From positions 23,684,001-23,748,000 of the forward strand of contig NC_079883.1 of assembly GCF_029227915.1 (NCBI RefSeq): 64,000 nt of DNA. Reading direction: 5' to 3'. Source of the DNA: Hydractinia symbiolongicarpus. Lineage: Eukaryota > Cnidaria > Hydrozoa > Anthoathecata > Hydractiniidae. The position numbers and the translations under genes were made by a program. The notes beneath the pieces are model-generated. The model had not been told where the DNA came from, searched no databases, and saw only the letters and a program-made list of their open reading frames with translations. Positions 1 through 11,500 of the stretch are shown here, one piece after another; positions within the stretch are counted from its first letter, which is position 1, and each line of letters opens with the position of its first letter.

Positions 1-1462
1 ATATCGAAATACAGTATCTTTATGAGTAACAGCCACTGGCGAAGCTTCTGGTGAGGCTTGTGAGTAAATCTTATAGTCCTAAAAAGACAGTAACAAGAAG
101 ATTTTGTGTCTTCAGTTAATTTATTACAAATATACCACTGCAAATAAACATGAGCTGTACCTCTTTAACAGAGTAATTCATAAAATACAATGTTCCATTG
201 TTGACACAGTAAGCCGCACCTCCATACTCATGGACTGAATTGGCAACATTGAAAGCACCATTCGTCCATCGTGTTGGAGCTGATTTAGTTTCATTAACAT
301 GTTTGCTAAACACAATTGTTTTTCCACTCTCCTTAGGATGCAACTCAGACCAGTAAACAATGTCTAATATAACATTAAAGTAATACAACTTACATATGAA
401 AATAATACCATATTGGCATCTTTAGGATTAAACAGAGAAAGATATAGAAGACATGATGGAAGATTTTACAAGTGTTTTAGTAATATATAAATTGAAGCAG
501 TGCTGCACAGTAAATTTTAGAGACACTTTTTGAGATGAGAAAAAAAATTATCCATTAAATTATCCTTGTACTGACAATATTTTAAATGCGGTAAATAAAT
601 TTTTAACACCCAAGAAAAAAGGAAATCTTTAATTACAGTAGCGACTGTCGTTATTATTAATGATTGAAAATAACAACTAAACTATAATAAGAAGGGTAAA
701 ATGTAAAATTTAATTCGCACATTTATACTGATTGAAATAGTTACAAGTTCAGATAAATTAAAATGCAAAACAAATAATTAGCCATCATCAAATATTTGTG
801 GGAACAGCAACAAGAATAGAAATAGCTGTATATATTTCTATTTGTTGTGTTAAGTAAAAAAGTTCGAAAATAACTCTTGCACTTTCTAAAAAAAATTATT
901 TATAATAAGTTAATGATAAAATGACACTGTTGACATATTTGAAATATATAATATTATTATCCTGCTAAAAATCCCACAAAAATTCTCGCATGGCTATTTT
1001 GCCACCTGTTTACATGAAGAAGGCAATTTCAATTAACTTAAATCAAAATTGTTTTAAATAATTTAAATTTTTTCATATGGCCCACCACTGCCATGTCATG
1101 AGCAATAGAAATAAATAATGACAGATCCCAGCCAGAAGCTTTCTTTGAAACTATGTGAAAAATGAAAATAATAAAAATTGTACCATTACAGATTGTTAGT
1201 TGTATATATTACCAAAAAGTTACCTAAACTATAGAATAATATTTTTTTAAAGGAAAAAAGATCAAAAGGGGTTACCATATCCTTAAAATGATTTTAAACA
1301 TATTCTCAAGAAAATAAATTTTTCGGTGGTATGTTAAACTACATTGTTGGGTACCTGGACTTTGAGCATCAACATAGAGCCTTTTGATTGATATAGATGA
1401 ATCACATGCTAGTTTGCTTGATAGAGGACTAGCCCAACTTCCATATGCACCTTCAATCATGA
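1..1462 (-). CDS. S9-family serine peptidase (prolyl oligopeptidase-like), N-terminal exons, partial
   Basis: Three exons read on the minus strand, 1462-1355, 363-161 and 78-1 (continuing off the window), joined in phase: the first ends with one base of an Asp codon completed by the second, and the second ends in phase 0. The product begins MIEGAYGSWASPLSSKLA, then has IVYWSELHPKESGKTIV and VHEYGGAAYCV, followed by DYKIYSQASPEASPVAVTH. These are the N-terminal beta-propeller blocks of S9 peptidases related to acylaminoacyl peptidase and DPF-6 (the W-S-E-x-P-x-E-x-G-R/K and E-Y-G-G motifs). The catalytic alpha/beta-hydrolase domain would lie to the left of the window. The ATG is two bases after a good acceptor (tttttag), so either a 5' UTR intron or a spliced leader precedes it. 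Exact substrate is unknown. The family call and exon junctions are strong; the start is inferred. Confidence 0.82.
364..1354 (-). other. Intron of the S9 peptidase gene
   Basis: This AT-rich intron joins the first two recognised coding exons of the S9 peptidase. Donor (CCAG|GTACC) and acceptor (TTAG|AC) are both readable on the minus strand. I see no further gene, repeat or RNA in it. Confidence 0.7.
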
Positions 1463-2066
1463 CTAAAAACAAACAAAAAAAGTAATTTACTTTCAGTTTG
1501 TTTATTTGCGACAGTGGGCTAGAATACAATTAATTTATAAAACCTGTTTTTAATAACATGCAACTATTTTTATAAATTAAACCGTGCTGTTGAATCTATC
1601 CAGTTGAATCTTATGCCTGTTTGAAGCCTGGCACCAAAAACTGTTTTTTTCTAGAGTCTCTAATTTATGATTCTCTTGTTAGTAGGCATGATTGACATTA
1701 AAATGCACACTTTTTTATAAAATCAGTTTGCAAAAATGAACACAAAATAAGGACAGTTAGACATTATTTTTAAGGCCTTTTTTAGGAAAAATTTTAAAAA
1801 ACATTTTTTATCATAATCTTATAAAGAAAACTTAACTCATAATACAAGTGAAAATTTCATACTAAAAATATGCTAATACAGTGTCAAATGTTCAAATGTT
1901 TTTTTCTGACTTAACTTCTGATTTAACAGAAGCGGGTGATGGATATATATCAAACTTTTTTTCCCAAAAGTACTAAACCTCTGAGGGCAAGAATTACAGC
2001 ATTCATTATGGTTCTGACCCCTGCGGCTAAAATATGCACATGTATTTTTTTTAATTTTTGTTTATA

Positions 2067-2834
2067 ATGAAGTTATTCAGTGAATTCGTTATACGTTTAC
2101 CTCAGGACAAATTTGATGCTATTTTGTCTTTGTTAAGAGTGTGGAAAGGAAAGAAAAAATGCACAAAAAAGGAGCTACTATCACTCATAGGATTGTTGTC
2201 TTTTGCATGCAAAGTTGTCAAATGTGGTCGCATTTTTCTGCGCCGGTTAATTGACCTTTCTACTACTGTAAGTAGCCTTTACCATCACATTTCCGTTACA
2301 TCGGAATCCCGCAAGGACATTGAGTGGTGGCTGAATTTTTTACCCAGTTGGAACGGGATGGCGGTCATCCAAACATCATTCCTCACATCAGAAGGTTTAA
2401 ACATGTTTACAGATGCTTCCATGAGTGGTTTAGGCGGTTTTTACAATGGGAAATGGTTTTCCATCCCTTTTTCCAACACCAACAATTACAGCATTACCTT
2501 TCTTGAGTTGCTTGCGGTTGTTATAGCGGTACATTCGTGGGGTGAGAAGTGGTCTGATACCCAGGTTATCATTTTTACAGACAACGAGGCCATTGTCCGC
2601 ATATGGAGTACTGGTTCGTGCAAATGTGAGCACATCATGAAACTTGTTCGCTTGTTGTTTTATTTTACAGCAAATCACAACATAAATTTGCTGATGCGCC
2701 ACATTTGTGGCACTTCTAATATTTATGCAGACCTACTTTCGCGTTTACAGGTCGCAAAGTTCAAAGAGCAGTGCCCATACGCCGAAGAGCTTCCTACTCC
2801 TATCCCCTCGTCAATCTCCGAATGCTTAGTGTGA
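2067..2834 (+). CDS. DIRS-like RT connection + RNase H fragment
   Basis: About 255 codons are open from the first ATG at 2067; the frame is closed upstream by TAA at 2052. Residues 1-60 resemble the RT thumb/connection of DIRS polyproteins (LSLIGLLSFACKVV, then GRIFLRRLIDL). RNase H follows, with its acidic residues in FTDASMSGLGG, TFLELLAVV, IIFTDNEAIV and the DIRS/hepadna-type closing motif IYADLLSR. In an intact element this would follow palm/finger RT motifs, which are absent. The first codons lie inside the 27-bp flanking repeat, so the ATG comes from duplicated host DNA rather than the element. It overlaps the recombinase ORF by 64 bases in another frame. Probably not a functional polymerase. 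Confidence 0.78.
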   Translation: MKLFSEFVIRLPQDKFDAILSLLRVWKGKKKCTKKELLSLIGLLSFACKVVKCGRIFLRRLIDLSTTVSSLYHHISVTSESRKDIEWWLNFLPSWNGMAVIQTSFLTSEGLNMFTDASMSGLGGFYNGKWFSIPFSNTNNYSITFLELLAVVIAVHSWGEKWSDTQVIIFTDNEAIVRIWSTGSCKCEHIMKLVRLLFYFTANHNINLLMRHICGTSNIYADLLSRLQVAKFKEQCPYAEELPTPIPSSISECLV

Positions 2835-3790
2835 CAATGAATTACCTCTTCGATGCTGCTTTATCACCAAACACCAGACTTACCTACCGTTCTGGACTTT
2901 CATCCTACAGAATGTTTTGCCACCACGCCTCTATCCGGATGTTTCCGCTCATTGAATCCCACCTTCAGCTCTATGTCACTTTTATGTCAACGCGGGTCAA
3001 ATATGCTACTATTAAGGTGTACTTGTGTGGGATACAGTACCAAAGTCTAATCTGTGGATTTTCCGAAAAGATATCTGACATGGGAAAATTGTACTACGTA
3101 ATGAGGGGTATTCGGCGAACTGAGAATGTTGTAAGCCGCCAGAGACTGCCAATCACGCCCTCCCACCTACACGAGATGCTAAGATTTATCAACAATTCAT
3201 GTTTTTCATTTTGTGACAAAGCTATGTGGCGATGCCTTATTTTGTTTGCCTTTTTTGGTCTGTTAAGAGTTTCGGAATATGTTTGCCCCTCCAAAACCTA
3301 TTTTGATCCCAATATTCACTTGTCCCCATCCGAGTTTAGCTTCTCACCTTGCAACAATACTCTTTATATGACTATCAAAAGTTCTAAAACCGATCCCTTT
3401 AGGAAAACATTTCAAATTAGGTTTGGGAGGATTAAGGGTGATTTGTGTCCTGTCAAAGCTTTCTCTCAATTTCTTGTGTACAGAGGTACTCATCAAGGTC
3501 CTTGGTTTGTTCTCTCCAACGGCGAATTTGTTACTAGGAAGTTAGTTTCTGCCTTTGTAAAAATTAGTGTAAATGGGCCCGATCTCAATACGCATAGCTT
3601 CAGGATTGGTGGGGCCTCTGCCGCAGCATCTTGCAGTATTCCAGACTCTGCCATTAAGATCTTAGGCAGGTGGTCCAGCGACTGTTATCGTCGATATATC
3701 CATCTTCCCAATAAAGTGTTAACACAGTGGTGTTCTAAAATGGCCAACCTCAATGACGTGCCTAAGTTGTGGGACATTCGATCCATTTAA
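2822..3790 (+). CDS. Tyrosine recombinase (DIRS-type integrase)
   Basis: The frame is open from 2771; the first ATG is at 2822, giving about 322 codons. It has a SAM-like N-terminal core-binding region and a complete catalytic domain. Numbered from 2771, Arg I is near 166 (FFGLLRVSEY), the beta-hairpin Lys near 206 (KSSKTDPF), H-x-x-R at 275-278 (THSFRIGGASAAA), Trp near 301 (LGRWSSDCYRRY) and the nucleophile Tyr near 309. All catalytic positions are present with no internal stop, so the recombinase may be active although the element lacks its RT. It would splice circular cDNA into target DNA. The overlap with the RNase H ORF in another frame is typical of DIRS elements. Confidence 0.88.
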   Translation: MLSVTMNYLFDAALSPNTRLTYRSGLSSYRMFCHHASIRMFPLIESHLQLYVTFMSTRVKYATIKVYLCGIQYQSLICGFSEKISDMGKLYYVMRGIRRTENVVSRQRLPITPSHLHEMLRFINNSCFSFCDKAMWRCLILFAFFGLLRVSEYVCPSKTYFDPNIHLSPSEFSFSPCNNTLYMTIKSSKTDPFRKTFQIRFGRIKGDLCPVKAFSQFLVYRGTHQGPWFVLSNGEFVTRKLVSAFVKISVNGPDLNTHSFRIGGASAAASCSIPDSAIKILGRWSSDCYRRYIHLPNKVLTQWCSKMANLNDVPKLWDIRSI

Positions 3791-5585
3791 ATTTACAGAG
3801 TGATCTTTGTTATTTATTGTATTATAATTACTAGACTAGGTCCTGTGGTTACATACACAATTCGTGTTGTAATATGGATTTTATATATGTCAAGTATTAT
3901 GACTTTGTGTTTATTTTGGCCATAGACTGTTATTTGCTTTTTATAGCTATTGTACAGTTTTACGTGTATCTAGGCTCCTTTGTATGTATGTATGTTGTTG
4001 ACGCATATAAGCCGGTACTCTTAATGACTGACTTTTTCCTCCAATACCCACACTAATTTGGGGAAATTTGGGGATGTCGGGCTTCCTACGTCAGCCATAT
4101 AACATTTGGACAGATGCGTGTGTGAGGCTTGTGTATCTTATTATTACTTGATATTATTATCACTTATTATCATTACGGTGAGGCACACCCTTTTATGAAT
4201 CCTGATATTATTATTATGTGGTAACACACGCTGGGCCAATACTGGACCAGCTTGTGCATTCCACCTTTAGCTCATGATTATTGATAACACATGTTTATTG
4301 GGTGCAGAAGACACCATATGTGATTATCGGTTTATAGTGAAGTGCAGTGTACCTTCATGATTGAAGTGGAAGAGAAACAATATCCTTCATGCATGAGAAT
4401 AAATTATTAAATAAGTATATAATTAATAAACTAAATAATTAATCATTAATTACAAGTGACAAGTAAATGTATTATTAGTTGTGAAATGTACCTCGTGAAT
4501 AGAGGATATGAGTATGTTATTCATGCATGAAGAGATCTGGGTCATGCCTTGGAAACCGTTCACAATATTATGATCCATGAGGACATAAGCTTGTGAGGGG
4601 CAACCAAAACGTGCATACTCTTAGGAAATTACCCTCTTTGCCTTGGGCAAGCATTTTGGTGTGATTACCTTGTTATGATTACTAGCAGCATGCGTTATCT
4701 GTCCTGCCTTACTTATTTATTTTCTTACCCGGCATCCCAATCCATTCCCCAAATTTACAAATTGCGTTCCATGCGGATGATGTTGTATACCAAAATGTGC
4801 CATAATACAATATTCTCGATTAATAAGTGTGTTTTTACTGAGTAACCAAGACAATTAATTAATTTTTGTTTATAATGAAGTTATTGCCCCTATATATATT
4901 TCCTGACATACAAATCCAGCAACTTCAATGTAAATTTTTCCGTAAAAAAAAAATAATCCAGGATATAAATTTTTCAGCAATTTCACCAGCAAATCAATAA
5001 TAGCTTTGCTTGTGATAATATTTTTTTCTTCTGCAATTTGATCTCATATGATAAACAAATTAGACATACCTGCACACCAAAATTTCGTACTTGAATTCAC
5101 GTCCTTTCACCAGGCAAAGCAAAACAGAAATGGGCGTACAGAGCCCTAAATGGATATTTCTAATCTAATTTTGAAAGAAAGGAGAACGTTGATTGAGTAA
5201 ATAATGCATGAAGTTCCGCATTAAAATTTTTCTCCACCAGATTGTTTATTATATCTATGATCTTTAGTTACACGGGATCCAGACATTTTGTTAGCCAGGA
5301 CGGTGTACCTTTAATTTAAATTTACAAAGTAAATATTATTTTTATCCCATGAGGCCTAATAAAATAAATTAACTTTCTCCATCGTTGCGACTTTTAGAAA
5401 TCCATAGTCATCCCGGCCTGTCTTTTGTGGATATGCATTGCCAAAGGGTTTGAAATATAGCGTGCAGATATGATGGTTTTTCACCGAAGTCCAGACAAAA
5501 CAAACTCCAACCATCTCGGGGTTTTCCCACGCTTGTTTTTTTTGTGCAATTGTTACATCGAAACAGCATTGGAAGAAATAATAAA
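3791..5585. other. DIRS 3' non-coding part and spacer before ARH3
   Basis: To 4858 this is the non-coding 3' part of the DIRS-like element, rich in TTA/ATT runs and carrying the imperfect inverted repeat. From 4886 to 5585 is AT-rich spacer and the probable promoter/5' UTR of the ADP-ribosylhydrolase gene. I see no further gene. Confidence 0.5.
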
Positions 5586-8500
5586 ATGGCTTTTTTGGAT
5601 AGAATTAAGGGTTGTTTAGTTGGAGCTAATGTTGGTGATTGTTTGGGCTCCTTCTTCGAAGGAGATTTCTGGGATTGCACTATCGACATACTACAAATAA
5701 TTCACAAAATTGGAATTAAAAAAATTGCTAAAAAAGAAAACGAAAGTATACAATTTACAGGTGATTTATTATTTATCTACCCATTTTAAATAAGGTAGCA
5801 GCCAGCTAGCTAGCTAGCTTAGCTAGCTACCTAACTTAATAGGTGTATTCTTGGATCCGGTTTAAATATAAATTTAGCATCAAAATTTAAGGAAACTTGC
5901 AAATTTTCAAGTTTATTCACTAAGTACAACTGCCTCTGCCAAAATTCGATGTTTTGTGAAAAAATGACGTAAATTAACTGCAGTGGAAATATTTCACCGC
6001 AGTTAAGTATCACGATCAAACTCTTATAAAATTTTAAAAAATTTAAAGTATATATAATAAATCCTGTTGTATATAATCATATAGCTATATTGTATTCAAA
6101 ATTTTCTATCCATATAATTTAACCAAAAAAAATTTTTTGTTTATCTACTCCTTAAAAAATTGATAACCCAGATACAAGAATAGCTACGAAGCCTGTTATA
6201 TCCTGTCAATAATTGATAAGAAAACTAAATTGAATAAAGGAACTTGCATTAAAATTGTCACGAGCAAATGACACATCAGCTTAGTGAAACAAGACTTTAG
6301 ACCAAGGAAGCGTTTTTAGTCCTAGTTAGACATAAACTCGAATAATATTTTGCAACATTGGATAAGTTTTTGTTAAACACATCCTCTTTTCCAAAAGTGT
6401 AAAATTTGGTATTATATATATAATGCATAAATATTTTACTGCAATGAGGATTCAATATGGGCAATTAAATGTTACCATAGCCCTGGATTAACCTCAGCCA
6501 TATGGGGAAAATGGGGAAGATGGCAAATAGTGTGGGATGTTGCATGTTGCAGGGAGTTGTCTGGTACAGACCCTAATTAGGTATATTATGCGTAGCCCAA
6601 ATCGAGCATTAAATACTTCAGGACTGTCCAACTATGTCATGCCCTCCCTGGATATATGTACTTTGTGGGAATTTTAAACTGGAGTAATACACATGCAGCA
6701 AAACTATTCTCTCGGAAATATACGGCAGAGAGTTATTCTGTCAGTAGTATAGGACCGTTTATTTTGTATATACAGGAGTATATATCATATTTTTTGCCCA
6801 CAGTTTCTACTGGCAAAATAAATTGAGATTACTACTACTGACAGAATAAACCAAATCTATTTTAACAGTAAAAGAAAAGAAAACAACTTAAATATATATG
6901 CTTGTTTCAAGCTCCACGACGGAAAATTGTTAATTAAATATATATTTTTTATACCTTATAATGTTAGACGTTTTTAGCAATATCTGGTCACATTAGAGTG
7001 GTCCATGAAAGCTAGGACTCAATAATTTTAGAAATTTTGCCTGTTTCCGAGATGTACCTGAATCCTACTACAGTTAGTTTCAAGCTACATAAATCAAAGT
7101 ATGTTGTTAGATTTGTGCAAATTTTTTTTGAATAGAGTGGCTTTCAAAAAAATCATTAATCATTGCACTCAGGGAGACTTCACTTTTGCCATTCAATTGG
7201 TTCACTTGGAATTAATGTATTGTGACAAAAGTCATATAAAAAGACTATGTAGTCTATCCTATAAACTCCTGCCAGGAATTGAACCTGGATATCTTACAAA
7301 AATTTTCATAAGGATCTTACCATTAGACCACAAGAGTTTTACACTAAAAACCACAGGAAATGAATACAAGTGTTTTTTAAACTATGAATTTTATAAAAAG
7401 TAATAACAACAAGAGATGGTCAACAACATCCACACTTATATGTCAAGTCACCCACTATAGTTATAATCTGCACTGTAAAGTAACAAAATGAATCTGGAAT
7501 GCATACATACACGATTTCAAACCGACTGTGGTTTCCTGTTTGAGTTAATATGAATGTTATCAGACAAAATTTAACCAACCAATTTGTGGACGATGTTATA
7601 AAAAGCTTTGATTTTATTGACTTTTAAAACCCTGGTAACAAAAGATGGAATTAATTTATTTTTGGTAACACCTCGTCGAATGGTTTTAACATCAGATTAA
7701 TTTGGAAAGAAAATAACTTACTTCTTGATCATCTTTTTTTGCCTTGTATTTTCTTGATGTTTCTTCCTTATGAGAACTCATAGTGTGACTTTGAACTTGT
7801 ACTCTCTAAATATCTCTTCCAACTTTGCCATGTTTAGATTTTTTTTCCCTTTGCTACACTGCACTTCCTATGTATTCTTCTCTTTTCTAAGAACATAACA
7901 ACTGCCAGGTTCTTTGCAAATTTCTCATAGATTGTGATTGGTGTAAGTCTTTTTATTTCAGCCAAGGACAGCTCCTTTTTTCTTTTTTATGTATATATAT
8001 ATTGGTATGACGTCCTCATATTTCCAATCCATATAACATGAATTGGCAAATTATTTTTCAGGGAAAAAAATGCATAAGGGGTCTCTACAAGTAAATATTA
8101 TTTGCTTTTACTTTAGCGGTCTGTTGTGTCATCAAAGTGTTTTGTTGTAAAAGGCTTGGAAGACAGGCACTGTAGTATTGTTGGGTTACTACTGCATCAA
8201 CATGTGTTGCACATTTGAGGGCAGCCTGTTCGACCTATATCATAAAATATTTACCACACATGACTAATTTGTACCACTAGTAAAATGAAAGAATATAATT
8301 TTGTTAATTTACCCTAAAGTAGGTTCGTTATATATTTTGTATTTCAGATATACAGTACTGTAAAAAGCTTTGTTAACATCGTGGTTTGTGTTTTTTTCAT
8401 GTTACACATGAACCACGATAGCCCACGATAAGTATTTTTTTAAAAAATGTGGACCTCACGATCCTGTTTCGTGGACTACATGAACGAAAATTAAATATTA

Positions 8501-11500
8501 CATCGTTGCTTCCACGGTAGATAACTTCTATTGTAAAACAACAAAGACGATTAGTTTATCAATTAAATTAAAAACCAAGGGCAAAAAAATAAATTAACAT
8601 TTTAATTCTTTGTTATAAGGCTAGCTATATAAAAGATTTTAATCCTTCGTGAATCAAGCGCCGTCAAAAAAAGAGAATGATACATCGGCAAAATAGATAA
8701 GACATACAAGAAAGAAAAACTCAATGACCATTTGGTCATCGAGTTTTTCAAGTTTTCGCTTTTAAAATCTACTTTAATTTAATGACTGTTAAATATTTTG
8801 CATATATTTTCGGTAACGTTTTCTTGAACAGAGTTCTTTTGGCAAAAAAATATCGGCAAAACAATGAGTGTGTTTGAGACGGGCGTTATTTAAGTTTTAC
8901 TGAAATTAAAAAATGGTCAGACAAATTTAACTTTTCTTTACAAAATAATATTTCGTACGAAAAATTTAATTGCATCCATGACTAAAAAGTATACACAAAG
9001 CAAAAGCTTAAAATATGCTTCGTTAAACTCAATAAAACAAATTATCTTTAATGAAAGATGCTTTTGAAAAGAAAAAAATTATATCTTTATAAATCGTGGA
9101 GCTCGCGAAAAAGATCGTGGGACACACGATGCTTCTTGGAGATATTTATATTAGCGTGGGGCCTTGATAGAATGTTTGAATATTTGTTATACACGAAGAC
9201 CACAATTTTATCGTGGTTCATGTGCACCACGCTCGTTACACGAACACGGTGTTAACAAACCTTTTCACAGTACTGTATATACTACTTTTTCACCAGTACA
9301 TTGTAAACATTCCAATAATTGCTGTAAGTTCCCTGTTTTAAAAGATTTTGTGATGTTTGTTAAGGGCAGATATGGGTGATGTGATGTTAGCTATAGTTGG
9401 ATAGCTATATGTATATAGCTATGGGTAGGTCAGAGGCCAAGTTAATATGAAATCCTGAATTTATTTGCTACAGACTAGTTACTGGCTATAATTAAACAAT
9501 ATCCAATGTGGGAAGACAAAGTATTATGCACCTGTATTGAAGTTAGAACTGTTTATACATATATATTTTAGGTTACTCTGCCAGCTAGCAGCTTACTGAG
9601 AACTGCAATTAACATGAGCTGTACTGTGTTTAGCTCCATTTAATGCTGTTCTATTTTTACTGTTTTTTTTCAGTTTTCACAGTGTTCAATCTGTTTTTTG
9701 TTTCTTTGACATATCTGTTGTTATTGCTTTTTTATCTCTAAATGTTAGCAAAAATTAAGATTTCACAATTACTATCTGCAAAAATGTCAAATTGCTTAGT
9801 TCGTAATTCTCTAACAACTCTTTTAAAATTTGGTTTAACATTTTTCCTTGTAGTTTTCTCTTTTATGTCAGATATTTAAAGAGCTCTGAAAACAAGTTTA
9901 ATTTACTATAACCAATTTTTTTAAAGGTTTTTTTTAAAGGTTTTTTTTAATTTTTTTAACAATTTATTTTACCTTTTTCTTCTTTTTCGCTCACTTTCAC
10001 AGTTTGAAACCATATCTAATAACTGTGTCCTAATCTCTTTCATCCTTCTCTTTGCTGCTTTTGAAATTGTGCATATATTCTCACATCAATATAATATTTC
10101 AACACCTTTATTTCTAAATTAGTCTTGACATCTGAATTGTATATCTGAATCTGAATCTAGTTCTATTCATTATGAACAATTTTAGTTATGTATAAAAATA
10201 AAGGTCACAAATTACCATTTAAATAGTGATTTCTGTTTGTCTTGGCAGCTGACAACTTGTTAGGTCTCATTTTTGATTTATTTTGTTGATGATTCCAATT
10301 ACTGTTTTACTTAAATGAAAATAATATGGTTCCTTTTGTGAACTTTCAACAATTTTCATGTTCTTTACTTTTTGATAAAAACCTTAGTTAAATCTTAACT
10401 TTAAACAACTGTGAATTAAACAACGCATTCTGTATTAAACTGCTGTGAATTAAATATTCATTCTGTATTTTAGTGATCATTTGTTGCATAATGAAATACA
10501 ACTTAACAACTTTGTTACAAATGTAAAACGTATTGTATTAAAATAGCCACCAAAAACAGTCATTTATTTTGCAGTTACAAACCTCTTTCCTATGTTTTTC
10601 ATTGCGGAACTTTAACAGTGGTTCTTAATTGAGCAGGTACAGGTAAAATCGTCTATTTTAGAATTTGGGATAGGAACGTCAAGAAATAACAGCTGTTTTT
10701 TAAAAAATGTTTGACAAAGCTGGTGTAATAATTTAAGGTTTTGATACAACAGCATGGCTTGCTTGTAAAGAAAACCAAAAAAAAAAATCGTGGGTAATTA
10801 AAATAGTGCTGGTGTAATAGCCCGGGCCATTTTTTGAGACGAGTGCGATCGCACGCGCACTCGCCTGCACACTGGTAAAAAGTGCTTTTTATCGCACTCG
10901 TAAATTTTTTCTTTTTCTAAATATTATAGAATGATGAAAAGGGCTATTAAACCTAAAGTAAAAATTCTGTTTTTTCATGCATGATAAAGTGTCTTGCAAA
11001 TAGTCATTTTCTGTTATAGTCGTTAGCCCATGGTAATAAAATAAACAACATAATATTTTTCACAGGTTGTCTGTAACAGCGATGTACGGAACAATCTTTT
11101 CTAATGTTTATAGAATTTTGTTATCTATTTATAGCAATCACAGTGTGCATGATAAAATAAATGGCGGCAATTAAAAAGGAGATAGTTGCGTGTGTCAATT
11201 AATTGCATTTTATATTTATTTTTGATATTCTCTGTGGCCACCTGTTGCTTGAAGGTAGCGAACATAAAAAATGAAAATTATCATCTATACTATTTATCTA
11301 TTTATTTTAACATTTATCAATATTTTCAACAGGAATTAAAAATTAAGTCCTGGGCACTAGGTTGTGAAATACATGTCAATTAAACCTAAAAATGATACCT
11401 GCTATATTGCTCTATTACCAGGAGCAAATCATTTCAATGTGCTCAATGTGATTGCAAAGATATAAATAGATTAGAATTACATTCAACACAAAAGAAAAAT

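Larger units (their letters stand above)
2051..4885 (+). mobile_element. 5'-truncated DIRS-like tyrosine-recombinase retroelement
   Basis: The segment carries two overlapping ORFs, RNase H then tyrosine recombinase, the gene order of DIRS-type retroelements. The reverse transcriptase core is missing: coding similarity begins only at the RT thumb/connection. The unit lies between two identical 27-bp direct repeats, 2051-2077 and 4859-4885 (starting ttaatttttgtttataatga). An imperfect inverted repeat in the 3' non-coding part pairs about 4054-4081 with 4728-4757 (aatttgggg ... gatgtcggg against cccggcatc ... ccccaaatt). No poly(A) or LTR is seen. The 27-bp repeats could be a target duplication or a product of recombination; DIRS elements normally make no target duplication. 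Confidence 0.75.

Noticed and set aside
7264-7337. A functional tRNA gene
   Set aside because: The anticodon loop is too large and the D-arm poor; reported only as tRNA-like.
7101-7403. A 100-codon open frame on the plus strand in ARH3 intron 1
   Set aside because: Its middle is the reverse complement of a tRNA-like sequence and the rest has no domain; a chance frame.
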